Shown: positions 1 through 5,245, counted from the stretch's first letter. The stretch: DNA of 6,740 bases from Gemmatimonas phototrophica (GCA_945870175.1 CAMBRJ010000170.1:1-6740), one strand, 5' to 3'. A program made the numbers and translations. The notes: generated by a model not told the origin, from the letters alone.

Positions 1-440
1 ACGAAGGCATCACGCTGCATCCGCACGCAGCCGCGCTGCATAACAATCTGGCCGTCGTGCAGGAACGGCGCGGCAGCTACGAACTCGCCGCCCGGACGAT
101 TGAGCACGCGTTGCTCGAGGATGCGAACTGTGCCCATCTGCACAAGAACCTCGGCGACTACTTGTACCGCGCGCAGCGCTACGACGAGGCCTTCGAATCG
201 TTCGTGCGGGTCGTGCGTTTGAATCCGTCGCACGGGCCGGATGTGTATCTCAAGCTCGGCAATGTCCACTACCGGCGTGGCGCACTCGCGGAGGCACAGT
301 CCTCCTGGGAGCAGGCGCTGGCGCTCGACCCGGACAATGCGATCGTGCGCGCGAATCTCGACGCGATGCGCCGCGCGACGCCGTCGGAGTCCGTATCGGT
401 CGCCAGCAGCGACGACGCCCTGGTGGGTGGCGCGGTATGA
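1..440 (+). CDS. TPR-repeat protein, 3' part of a gene cut by the window edge
   Basis: The frame is open from the window edge (first full codon at 3) to a TGA at 438-440, giving 145 visible residues. The sequence enters in the middle of a TPR, so the GTG at 57 is an internal codon and the true start lies upstream. Three consecutive TPR units are readable. Their starts (residue 1 = codon at 3) are near residue 15 (ALHNNLAVVQERRGSYELAA), 49 (HLHKNLGDYLYRAQRYDEAF) and 83 (VYLKLGNVHYRRGALAEAQ). The last two show the usual G/Y/A pattern and end in 'LNPSH' and 'LDPDN'. A short Ser/Ala-rich tail follows. TPR arrays bind other proteins, and no catalytic motif is visible. The stop lies 34 bases before the cheD ATG, so it probably belongs to the same transcript. 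Inference: it may be a scaffold of the chemosensory system or the C-terminal part of a CheR-TPR fusion, a known architecture. The missing 5' part would decide. The TPR call is solid; the function is unknown. Confidence 0.85.
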   Translation, partial: EGITLHPHAAALHNNLAVVQERRGSYELAARTIEHALLEDANCAHLHKNLGDYLYRAQRYDEAFESFVRVVRLNPSHGPDVYLKLGNVHYRRGALAEAQSSWEQALALDPDNAIVRANLDAMRRATPSESVSVASSDDALVGGAV

Positions 441-474
441 GGTGGGCGGTCAATTCGATCGGCGTGTCGCCGCG

Positions 475-954
475 ATGACGCAGCACATGGTCGGCATCGC
501 CGATCTCACCGCCGGTGCCCAGGATATCACACTCGTGACGATCGGGCTCGGGTCGTGCCTCGCGATCGCGCTGCACGACCGCGCGCACCGGGTCGGTGCG
601 CTGGCGCACGTGCTGCTGCCGCATCATGCCCTCTCCGCGGACACGCCGAGTGCGGGAAAGGCCGCGTCCACGGCGGTGCCGGCGATGCTCGCCCGAATGC
701 GGGCGCTCGGCGCCACGCACGAGATCGAAGCACGACTGGTTGGCGGCGCCAGCATGTTCGCGCCGTTGCTGGCACCGGGCGCCATCAGTCTTGGTGCGCG
801 CAACGTGCAGGCGGCGCGCGCGGCCTGCGCCGCCCATGACATTCCCATCGTTGGGGAAGCGGTCGGCGGCGACTTCGGGCGCTCCGTGTACTTCGACGTG
901 TCCACCGGGCGAGTCCACGTGCGCACCGTGCGAGGCGAAGATGTCTACCTCTAG
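475..954 (+). CDS. cheD: CheD, chemoreceptor glutamine deamidase
   Basis: CheD hydrolyses specific glutamine side chains of methyl-accepting chemotaxis proteins to glutamate in the cytoplasm, creating methylation sites. In several bacteria it also binds CheC. The predicted protein is 159 residues, normal for the family. The catalytic region is clear: T22 and C28 in 'TIGLGSC', then H45 in 'ALAHVLLP'. These match the Thr/Cys/His arrangement known from Thermotoga CheD. Further family signatures follow: 'LVGGASMF' near residue 88, 'GARNV' near 105, and 'IPIVGEAVGGDFGRSVYF' near 123-140. I chose the ATG at 475 because the product then begins 'MTQHMVGIADL', like family N-termini. The frame stays open upstream, and a GTG at 442 or an ATG at 487 are alternatives. 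No strong Shine-Dalgarno precedes 475. The gene overlaps cheB by 14 bases, which suggests translational coupling of two enzymes acting on the same receptors. Confidence 0.95.
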   Translation: MTQHMVGIADLTAGAQDITLVTIGLGSCLAIALHDRAHRVGALAHVLLPHHALSADTPSAGKAASTAVPAMLARMRALGATHEIEARLVGGASMFAPLLAPGAISLGARNVQAARAACAAHDIPIVGEAVGGDFGRSVYFDVSTGRVHVRTVRGEDVYL

Positions 955-2140
955 CGCGCCGGCCGATGGGCGCCTCGGCGGGCGTCGACGCGTGCTCGTG
1001 GTGGACGACAGCGCGTTCATGCGCCGTCTCGTCAGCGACATCGTGGCATCCAGTGGCGAGTTCGAGGTGGTGGGGACCGCGCGTGATGGACTCGATGCGC
1101 TGCGACAGATGCCGCTGCTCGATCCCGATCTGGTCACGCTCGATGTGGACATGCCCAACCTCGATGGCTTGGCCTGTCTCGATCGGATCATGCGGGAGTG
1201 GCCGCGACCGGTCGTGATGCTCAGTGCGGGCGGCCGCGACGGCGGCGCCGAGGCCACCCTGCGCGCGCTCGATCGCGGGGCGGTCGAGTTTGTGCGGAAA
1301 CCGTCGGGCGCGATCAGTCTCGATCTTGACCTCGTGCGCGATCAGCTGCTTGAGGCGCTGCGTGCGGCCGCATCGGTGACGGTGCTCGACGTGCTCTCGC
1401 TGTCACCGTCGCGGTCACCGTCTCTGTCACCGACGCTCGTCTCGACGGACTTGGTGGCTCGCGGTTCGGCGCATGATCGCGGCCTCCGCTCACCGGCGCG
1501 CGTGTCCTCGCGGTCGGCCTCTGGGCAGGCACCGTCGTTCGTCGTGTGCATCGCCGCGTCAACGGGCGGCCCGGCGGCGCTGAGCCGGCTCCTTCCGCAA
1601 TTGCCGCGCTTCGAGCGGGCCGCGGTGCTCATTGTGCAGCATATGCCCGCAGGGTTTACGGCCAGCTTTGCGAGCCGATTGCATGGGATCTCGCGATTGG
1701 CGGTGCATGAGGCGATGCACGGTGAACCGTTGCTCGCGGGGCATGCTTACGTGGCCCCCGGTGGCTTTCACCTGCGGGTGGGCGGCACGCCGCGCGCGCC
1801 CGTGGCGCTGCTCGATCAGGAACCTACGGAATGGGGCGTGCGACCGGCGGCCGATCGGCTCTTCAAATCGGTGGCGCACTGCTATGGCGCGGCGTGCCTT
1901 GGCGTCGTGCTCACGGGCATGGGGCGCGACGGCGCAGACGGACTGCTGGCGATTCGACAGGCCGGCGGACTCGCTGTCGTGCAGGAGCGCACCTCGTGCG
2001 TGATTCCCGGGATGCCCGACGCCGCGCTGCGCGTGGCCGGCGCCGACGAAATTGTCGTACTCTCCGACGTGCCGGCGGCGATTGCGCGCCTCGTGGCGGG
2101 GCAGGGTCGGGCCGACGACCACGGGGAGAAGATCGCGTGA
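941..2140 (+). CDS. cheB: CheB, receptor methylesterase/deamidase with receiver domain
   Basis: CheB removes methyl groups from chemoreceptor glutamates (and can deamidate glutamines). CheA phosphorylation of its receiver domain activates it. The 399-residue product has both domains. The receiver spans about residues 17-142: acidic pair D22-D23, phospho-acceptor D68 in 'LVTLDVDMPNLDGL', S95 in 'VVMLSAGG' and K120 in 'VRKP'. The CheB esterase domain spans about 199-388, with catalytic S207 in 'IAASTGGP', H234 in 'IVQHMPAGFT' and D330 in 'LTGMGRDGADG', so all three catalytic residues are present. A Ser/Pro/Arg-rich linker of roughly 55 residues (144-198) joins them, longer than in enteric CheB. 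The ATG at 941 is chosen because it lies 14 bases inside cheD, follows a purine-rich GAGGCGAAG, and leaves about 16 residues before the receiver. The frame is open further upstream, but that region encodes CheD in another frame. No cheR or cheA is visible here to partner it. Confidence 0.96.
   Translation: MSTSSAPADGRLGGRRRVLVVDDSAFMRRLVSDIVASSGEFEVVGTARDGLDALRQMPLLDPDLVTLDVDMPNLDGLACLDRIMREWPRPVVMLSAGGRDGGAEATLRALDRGAVEFVRKPSGAISLDLDLVRDQLLEALRAAASVTVLDVLSLSPSRSPSLSPTLVSTDLVARGSAHDRGLRSPARVSSRSASGQAPSFVVCIAASTGGPAALSRLLPQLPRFERAAVLIVQHMPAGFTASFASRLHGISRLAVHEAMHGEPLLAGHAYVAPGGFHLRVGGTPRAPVALLDQEPTEWGVRPAADRLFKSVAHCYGAACLGVVLTGMGRDGADGLLAIRQAGGLAVVQERTSCVIPGMPDAALRVAGADEIVVLSDVPAAIARLVAGQGRADDHGEKIA
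1374..1432 (+). repeat. Short 12-base periodic repeat in the CheB linker
   Basis: GTCACCG occurs at 1402-1408, 1414-1420 and 1426-1432, exactly 12 bases apart. Its reverse complement CGGTGAC is at 1374-1380. The phase keeps the reading frame and encodes three 'SP' steps four residues apart (LSPSRSPSLSPT) in the interdomain linker of CheB. It probably arose by small in-frame duplications, and it could alternatively fold as an inverted repeat in the mRNA. Confidence 0.7.
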
Positions 2141-2147
2141 GTGTTCG

Positions 2148-2597
2148 GTGAGCACATTCAAGACGACCGCGATGTTCGCCGTCCGCCGTCGCGCCGTGAC
2201 GGCGGTGGAGCGTGCGACGTTCGTCTGTTTCTCGATCGGCGCGCACCGCCTCGCGGGGCCCGTCGAACTCATCGACCGCGTGCTGCGTCCGTCCACCGGG
2301 GCACCGAGCGTCACGTTCGAGGGGCGCGTGCTCCCGTACGCCGATCTCGCCTCGCCGCTCGGCCTCGTGCTCGGCGGCGGTGCCGTCGCACTGCGACGTG
2401 TGCTCGTGGCGCATGTGAACGACGACTGGTGGGCGCTCCCGGTGGATGCGGTGCATGACGTGGTGAGTGTCGATACCCTCGAGCTGTTGCCACTGCCGGC
2501 CGATCATCCCGATGCGCATCGCACTGGCGCCATCGCTACGTTCACGCGTGGCGGGCGTACGGTTCTCGTGCTCGATCTCGTTCGCCTTCTCCGATGA
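2148..2597 (+). CDS. cheW: Divergent CheW-like coupling protein
   Basis: CheW-family adaptors tie chemoreceptors to the kinase CheA in the cytoplasm. The 149-residue product follows the CheW fold from about residue 24. It has a first strand pattern 'FVCFSIGAHRLAGPVELIDRV', the core 'GRVLPYADL' at 59-67, 'VLVAHVNDDWWALPVDAVHDV' in the second half, and the C-terminal strand/helix 'GAIATFTRGGRTVLVLDLVRLL'. It is compact: the stretch before the signature loop is shortened. The canonical 'NLRGxxxPxxDL' motif appears as 'TFEGRVLPYADL' with identical spacing, so the conserved Arg becomes Glu58. The family call is good, but canonical coupling is uncertain, hence 'CheW-like'. The start is not settled. 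GTG at 2148 lies 8 bases after the cheB stop, while ATG at 2172 gives 141 residues. Neither has a well-placed Shine-Dalgarno; a GGGGAGAAG lies about 18 bases before 2148. The gene ends in ATGA at 2594-2597, coupling it to the next gene. Confidence 0.82.
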   Translation: MSTFKTTAMFAVRRRAVTAVERATFVCFSIGAHRLAGPVELIDRVLRPSTGAPSVTFEGRVLPYADLASPLGLVLGGGAVALRRVLVAHVNDDWWALPVDAVHDVVSVDTLELLPLPADHPDAHRTGAIATFTRGGRTVLVLDLVRLLR

Positions 2598-2603
2598 CTC
2601 TGT

Positions 2604-2610
2604 GGAAGGA
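2604..2610 (+). promoter_or_regulatory. Ribosome-binding site deciding the start of the second TPR gene
   Basis: GGAAGGA ends 7 bases before the ATG at 2618, a textbook spacing. It favours 2618 over the in-frame ATG at 2594, which overlaps the cheW stop as ATGA but has no such element. It is the clearest Shine-Dalgarno inside the chemotaxis run. Confidence 0.7.
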
Positions 2611-2617
2611 TCGCGCC

Positions 2618-3484
2618 ATGTCGCTCACCGGCTCCGATTTGCAGACGCGTTTCGATGCGATCCATGACGCGTTGGCCGCCCAGCCGTCGCCGGAGGAGCG
2701 CGAGCGTCTCAAGCAGCAGATCATCTCCCTGTTCCGCGACGCGGATGCGGCCGCCACGGCTGCGCTCGCCTTCAAGGCCAACGTCAAGGAACTCGTGGAG
2801 CGCTGGAAGCGGCTCGACGGCGCGACGCCCGCAGCCCAACCGTCCGCGGGGGCGGCGACGGTCTCCGGATCGGGACGTGTCGATCATCTCGGCGCCTCGA
2901 CGTTCATTGAGAAAGGGTGGTCAAAACTGTCGCTCGGCGACGCGGCCGGAGCGGAAGTGGCGCTGCGACGGGCGCTGGAGCTGGCCCCGGGCAACAACGA
3001 CGCCGAGACGCTGCTGGGGTGGGCGCAGATGATGCAGCCGCCGTATGACGCCGCGATCGCCACCTTCCAGCGGGTCCTCACACGCGATCCCGAACACGCG
3101 CTGGCCCACACCAACGTGGGCTACATCTGCCTGCGTCAGGGGCGCTACGGCGAGGCCATCGAGCATCTCGCGCGCGTGATCCGACTCGATCTCGACCGCA
3201 AGGCCACGCTCTATGCCCATTTATATCTCGGAATGGTCTATCGTGAGCGCGAGATGTACGATGATGCCGGCACGTTTTTCCGGAAGGCGCTCGAGCTCGG
3301 ACCCAACTTGCTGCAGAGCTGGTATGAACTGGGACGCGTCCATTGGTTCGCCGGACGGCGCGAAGATGCCATCGCGTCGTGGCGTACCGGCGCGGAGACC
3401 AACAAGTTCAGTCCATGGGGGAAACGCTGCGCGGAACTGTTGGGGCAGATAGAGCAGGGCGGAGCACCACCGCGCGCCGACTGA
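2618..3484 (+). CDS. Cytoplasmic TPR-repeat protein in the chemotaxis operon
   Basis: The product has 288 residues, with no signal peptide and no membrane segment. Residues 1-67 are a charged, probably helical N-terminal region (PEERERLKQQIISLFRDAD), followed by an Ala/Pro/Gly-rich linker (68-90). Five TPR or TPR-like units follow, starting near residues 93, 128, 161, 197 and 232. Examples are 'LSLGDAAGAEVALRRALELA', 'TNVGYICLRQGRYGEAIEHL' and 'YLGMVYREREMYDDAGTFF'. TPR arrays dock partner proteins, and no enzymatic motif is seen. The start at 2618 has a good ribosome-binding site; ATG 2594 would add 8 residues. The gene sits 20 bases after cheW, and its last 70 bases overlap the predicted start of the metallopeptidase gene. 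Inference: an adaptor linking the chemosensory proteins to a target. It might equally be a housekeeping partner of the peptidase. Real gene and TPR call are firm; the role is unknown. Confidence 0.9.
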   Translation: MSLTGSDLQTRFDAIHDALAAQPSPEERERLKQQIISLFRDADAAATAALAFKANVKELVERWKRLDGATPAAQPSAGAATVSGSGRVDHLGASTFIEKGWSKLSLGDAAGAEVALRRALELAPGNNDAETLLGWAQMMQPPYDAAIATFQRVLTRDPEHALAHTNVGYICLRQGRYGEAIEHLARVIRLDLDRKATLYAHLYLGMVYREREMYDDAGTFFRKALELGPNLLQSWYELGRVHWFAGRREDAIASWRTGAETNKFSPWGKRCAELLGQIEQGGAPPRAD

Positions 3485-4524
3485 TCGTCACGGCCGCGAC
3501 GCGTGTGGCGCTGGCGCTGTGCCTGCTCGCGAGGCCGGGCGGGCCGTCGCTGTCGGCGCAGTCGGCGCCGGCCCCTGGCATCCGGCTCGACGCGGGACGT
3601 TTCACGGTCGTCGCCGACGCGCGTGATGCGCGCTTGGCCCGCACGCTGCTGACGGCCGCGCAGGCCAACGACACCTTCCCCGGGCTGCCGCGTCCCCGGG
3701 CGCGCGTTCTCATCGCGGTGGCCCCGAATGCCGATCGTTTTCGGCAGTGGGTGGGGCCGCACGCGCCGGAGTGGGGCGCCGCCATCGCGATTCCCGACGA
3801 GCAGCGGCTGGTGCTTCAGGGCGGCCGCGCGGGCAGCGATGCCGGAGATCCGGTCGTCGTCCTGCGCCATGAACTGGCCCATCTGGCGCTGCACGAGCGC
3901 ATGGGACGGTTGCCCCCCCGCTGGTTCGACGAGGGCTACGCCAGCGTGGCGGCCGGCGAGTGGACCCGCGACGCCGCCTTCGAAACGTCGCTGACGATGG
4001 TGTGGCGTACGTTACCGTCGCTCGATCGGCTGGAGGCGGGCTTTTTCGCCGGGGCCTCCGAAGCGACGTGGAGCTACGCGATGGCCTATCGCGTGGTGAG
4101 CGAACTGCAGGCACTCGATCCCGTGAACGGTCTCACCAATTTTTTCAGCTACTGGAGAGCTACGGGTTCGATGGAGAAGGGGATTCGCCAGGCCTATGCA
4201 ATGACCGGCGAGCAGTTCGAGGCGCACTGGAAGGCGCGCACCCGGAGTCGATACGGGGCGCTCTCACTGGTCACCAACCTCTCCGCCGTATTCGGGCTGT
4301 TCGGGGTGATCCTGCTGCCCCTCTACGTCGGCAGGCGCCGCCGGGACCGCCGGAAGCTCGACGCCATGCGGGCCCACGATCTGGCCCAGGACGAGGCGGC
4401 ACGTGCGTCGGTCCTTCAGGCGTTGCTCGACGTCGGATCGGAAGCCGGGGGGGACGCGGGCCCGGAGGGAGAGGAGGCCGTGGGACAAGCGACGGGACCA
4501 TCCGATGTCATTCGGGTATCCTGA
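3415..4524 (+). CDS. Membrane-anchored zinc metallopeptidase, peptidase-MA type (HEXXH)
   Basis: The product has 369 residues. A long basic N-region ends in a hydrophobic core (VALALCLLA, about 31-39) and a likely cleavage at 'SLSA|Q' near residue 48, so the enzyme domain should be outside the cytoplasm. The zinc motif HELAH is at 152-156 in 'VLRHELAHLALHE'. A downstream 'RWFDEGYASVAAGE' supplies E174 as the likely third ligand, giving a gluzincin-like arrangement typical of the peptidase MA family. A transmembrane helix lies at about 282-306 (VFGLFGVILLPLYVG), followed by RRRRDRRK. The remaining tail of about 60 residues, acidic and Gly-rich, should therefore be cytoplasmic. The substrate is unknown. 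ATG 3415 is the only plausible start that keeps a basic n-region; it lies 70 bases inside the TPR gene and has no clear Shine-Dalgarno, so coupling is likely. GTG 3505 would give a poor signal peptide. The fold and class are well supported by motifs; the exact family is by eye. Confidence 0.85.
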   Translation: MGETLRGTVGADRAGRSTTARRLIVTAATRVALALCLLARPGGPSLSAQSAPAPGIRLDAGRFTVVADARDARLARTLLTAAQANDTFPGLPRPRARVLIAVAPNADRFRQWVGPHAPEWGAAIAIPDEQRLVLQGGRAGSDAGDPVVVLRHELAHLALHERMGRLPPRWFDEGYASVAAGEWTRDAAFETSLTMVWRTLPSLDRLEAGFFAGASEATWSYAMAYRVVSELQALDPVNGLTNFFSYWRATGSMEKGIRQAYAMTGEQFEAHWKARTRSRYGALSLVTNLSAVFGLFGVILLPLYVGRRRRDRRKLDAMRAHDLAQDEAARASVLQALLDVGSEAGGDAGPEGEEAVGQATGPSDVIRVS

Positions 4525-4548
4525 GCCACGGCCAGTCTGAACCGGCCC

Positions 4549-4578
4549 TTGCCGCGCTGCTTGGTCTGGCGGTATCCT
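4549..4578 (+). promoter_or_regulatory. Possible sigma70-like promoter before the small membrane protein gene
   Basis: TTGCCG at 4549-4554 and TATCCT at 4573-4578 are separated by 18 bases, each matching 4 of 6 consensus positions. Transcription would begin very near the ATG at 4584, giving an almost leaderless mRNA. That fits the absence of a Shine-Dalgarno there. GGTATCCTG also occurs at 4515-4523, so the box could be a chance repeat. This is a weak call. Confidence 0.25.
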
Positions 4579-4583
4579 GCGCC

Positions 4584-4754
4584 ATGACTTCGATCAACAA
4601 GCCCCGTTCTCGCGCCCTCCTGTATTGGGGCGCTGCCGCACTTTCCTTGGTGGTCGGCTACGTGGACCTCGCCCTCGGCGGAGAGACCATTGCCCCGCTG
4701 CTGCTCGTACTCGGATACGTCGTGCTGGTACCACTCGCGATTCTGAAGGGATAA
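4584..4754 (+). CDS. Small two-helix membrane protein, function unknown
   Basis: The product has 56 residues with a short basic N-terminus (MTSINKPRSR), then two hydrophobic segments at about 11-31 (ALLYWGAAALSLVVGYVDLA) and 36-54 (IAPLLLVLGYVVLVPLAIL), joined by a short 'LGGET' turn. The pattern predicts a helical hairpin in the inner membrane with the N-terminus inside. I do not recognise a named family, though small proteins ending in a 'VLGY..L.PLAIL'-like stretch look familiar. The start is the only ATG near the hydrophobic region. The open frame extends far upstream to about 3960, but that part overlaps the peptidase gene in another frame and is Arg/Gly-rich shadow sequence. The gene lies 59 bases after the peptidase stop and 137 bases before the tRNA. 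No obvious ribosome-binding site is present. Confidence 0.7.
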   Translation: MTSINKPRSRALLYWGAAALSLVVGYVDLALGGETIAPLLLVLGYVVLVPLAILKG

Positions 4755-4891
4755 GCGGAGTTCGCGTCGGCGAGGGATGGGACGGCCGCGCGACGGAACG
4801 TGACAATCCGGTTAAGTTGTGCCGCACGCGGGAACAGCACCTCCCCGATCGTGGTAGTTTTTCAACGGACGACGCGGGCCTGACGTACACC
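4755..4891. other. Non-coding gap before the tRNA
   Basis: No convincing gene, and no hairpin followed by a T-run that would make a rho-independent terminator. The tRNA promoter should lie here. TAGTTT at 4855-4860, preceded by TG one base upstream, is a weak extended -10 candidate about 30 bases before the tRNA, without a convincing -35 box. I therefore do not call a promoter. Confidence 0.4.
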
Positions 4892-4965
4892 GGGCGAATA
4901 GCTCAGTTGGTTAGAGCGCCTGCCTTACACGCAGGATGTCGGGGGTTCGAGTCCCTCTTCGCCCA
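4892..4965 (+). tRNA. tRNA-Val (anticodon UAC)
   Basis: A complete 74-base cloverleaf can be paired by eye. The acceptor GGGCGAA (4892-4898) pairs with TTCGCCC (4958-4964), with discriminator A at 4965. The D stem is GCTC/GAGC (4901-4904, 4914-4917) with AGTTGGTTA in the loop. The anticodon stem CCTGC/GCAGG (4919-4923, 4931-4935) encloses the loop CTTACAC, whose central TAC is the anticodon and reads valine GUN codons. The variable loop is ATGTC. The T stem GGGGG/CCCTC contains one G-U pair and has the loop TTCGAGT. The 3' CCA is not encoded: the bases after the discriminator are CTC, so CCA must be added by nucleotidyltransferase. The sequence directly downstream is a tandem repeat rather than a terminator. 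Confidence 0.97.
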
Positions 4966-5033
4966 CTCGTTGCACCCGCCCCACTCGTTGCACCCGCCCC
5001 ACTCGTTGCACTCGTTGCACTCGTTGCACTCGT
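4965..5033. repeat. Tandem repeat abutting the tRNA, unit switching from 18 to 9 bases
   Basis: Two perfect 18-base copies of ACTCGTTGCACCCGCCCC lie at 4965-4982 and 4983-5000. They are followed by three perfect 9-base copies of ACTCGTTGC at 5001-5009, 5010-5018 and 5019-5027, and a partial ACTCGT at 5028-5033. The 9-mer is the first half of the 18-mer. The first A is the tRNA discriminator base. No spacer variation is present, so it is not a CRISPR array. The likely origin is replication slippage; a role in 3' processing of the tRNA precursor is possible but unproven. Confidence 0.92.
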
Positions 5034-5196
5034 CTCGACCGTTCGGCGTTACGCGAAGTAGCCTGAACGTGCGGTACGGTATCGAACAGGCGTCGGCCTC
5101 AGCCGAGTGCTTGCACTGTTTGAAGCGGCACTCCAAGTTCTGCAGTTCCCCCCAGATCCGCTTGGCTCACGCACGGCCACTCGGGTTACAGGTATG

Positions 5197-5211
5197 CCGG
5201 CGTTACGCCGG
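5197..5211 (+). promoter_or_regulatory. Perfect hairpin in the probable 5' leader
   Basis: CCGGCG-TTA-CGCCGG forms a six-base-pair all-GC stem with a three-base loop, 34 bases before the ATG at 5246 and 18 bases before the ribosome-binding site. Its core CGGCGTTACGC is repeated at 5044-5054. There, TTC/GAA flanks extend a weaker stem across a bulged G. It could be an mRNA structure or a DNA-binding site; no T-run follows, so it is not a standard terminator. Confidence 0.45.
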
Positions 5212-5229
5212 ATCCACGGCTCACGGTGC

Positions 5230-5234
5230 GGAGG
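5230..5234 (+). promoter_or_regulatory. Ribosome-binding site of the exported TPR protein
   Basis: GGAGG, continuing as GGAGGT, ends 11 bases before the ATG at 5246 and 8 bases before an in-frame TTG at 5243. It is the strongest Shine-Dalgarno in the window. It marks this start even though the spacing to ATG is slightly long. Confidence 0.7.
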
Positions 5235-5245
5235 TTACGACATTG

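Larger units (their letters stand above)
5034..5245. other. Non-coding leader region of the final gene
   Basis: No convincing gene in either direction. It holds two copies of CGGCGTTACGC (5044-5054 and 5198-5208), a small hairpin TCGGC-CTCA-GCCGA at 5093-5106 without a T-run, and the hairpin at 5197-5211. TTGGCT at 5162-5167 and TTACAG at 5186-5191, 18 bases apart, are a very weak promoter candidate. The promoter for the exported TPR protein is expected here. Confidence 0.5.

Noticed and set aside
57..440. A separate small gene starting at GTG 57
   Set aside because: The frame is open to the window edge and GTG 57 falls inside the first TPR helix, so it is an internal codon of a larger gene.
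596..940. N-terminal extension of CheB by 115 residues
   Set aside because: The extension is Arg/Cys-rich, has no receiver features and overlaps the cheD coding frame. ATG 941 gives a normal CheB start.
250..1257. Long minus-strand open frame of 335 codons opposite cheD/cheB
   Set aside because: It is Arg/Pro/His-rich low-complexity sequence without any motif, lying antisense to two genes with intact catalytic motifs. It is typical shadow coding in GC-rich DNA.
1559..2519. Two overlapping minus-strand open frames opposite cheB and cheW
   Set aside because: There is no recognisable domain, the composition is that of reverse-strand translation, and both overlap well-supported genes.
3505..3530. 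Lipoprotein signal (LALC) in the peptidase N-terminus
   Set aside because: The residue before Cys is Leu instead of Gly/Ala/Ser, and no second lipobox feature is present. A cleavable Sec signal ending at 'LSA|Q' fits better.
3960..4583. Long upstream extension of the small membrane protein
   Set aside because: The upstream part is Arg/Gly-rich shadow of the peptidase gene, and the hydrophobic protein begins sensibly at ATG 4584.
4965..5033. CRISPR array
   Set aside because: The units are contiguous, without unique spacers, and far too short for CRISPR repeats. No cas gene is present.
4958..5033. Integration site (attL) of a mobile element at the tRNA 3' end
   Set aside because: No integrase gene, no duplicated tRNA 3' end, and the downstream gene looks chromosomal. 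It remains only a speculative origin for the repeat.
5093..5106. Terminator hairpin TCGGC-CTCA-GCCGA
   Set aside because: The stem is only five pairs and no T-run follows, so it does not qualify as a rho-independent terminator.
4903..5136. Minus-strand open frame containing 'RDSNPRHPACKAGA' and CNEWGG repeats
   Set aside because: This is the well-known spurious translation of the antisense of a tRNA plus the downstream tandem repeat, whose 9- and 18-base units keep any frame open.
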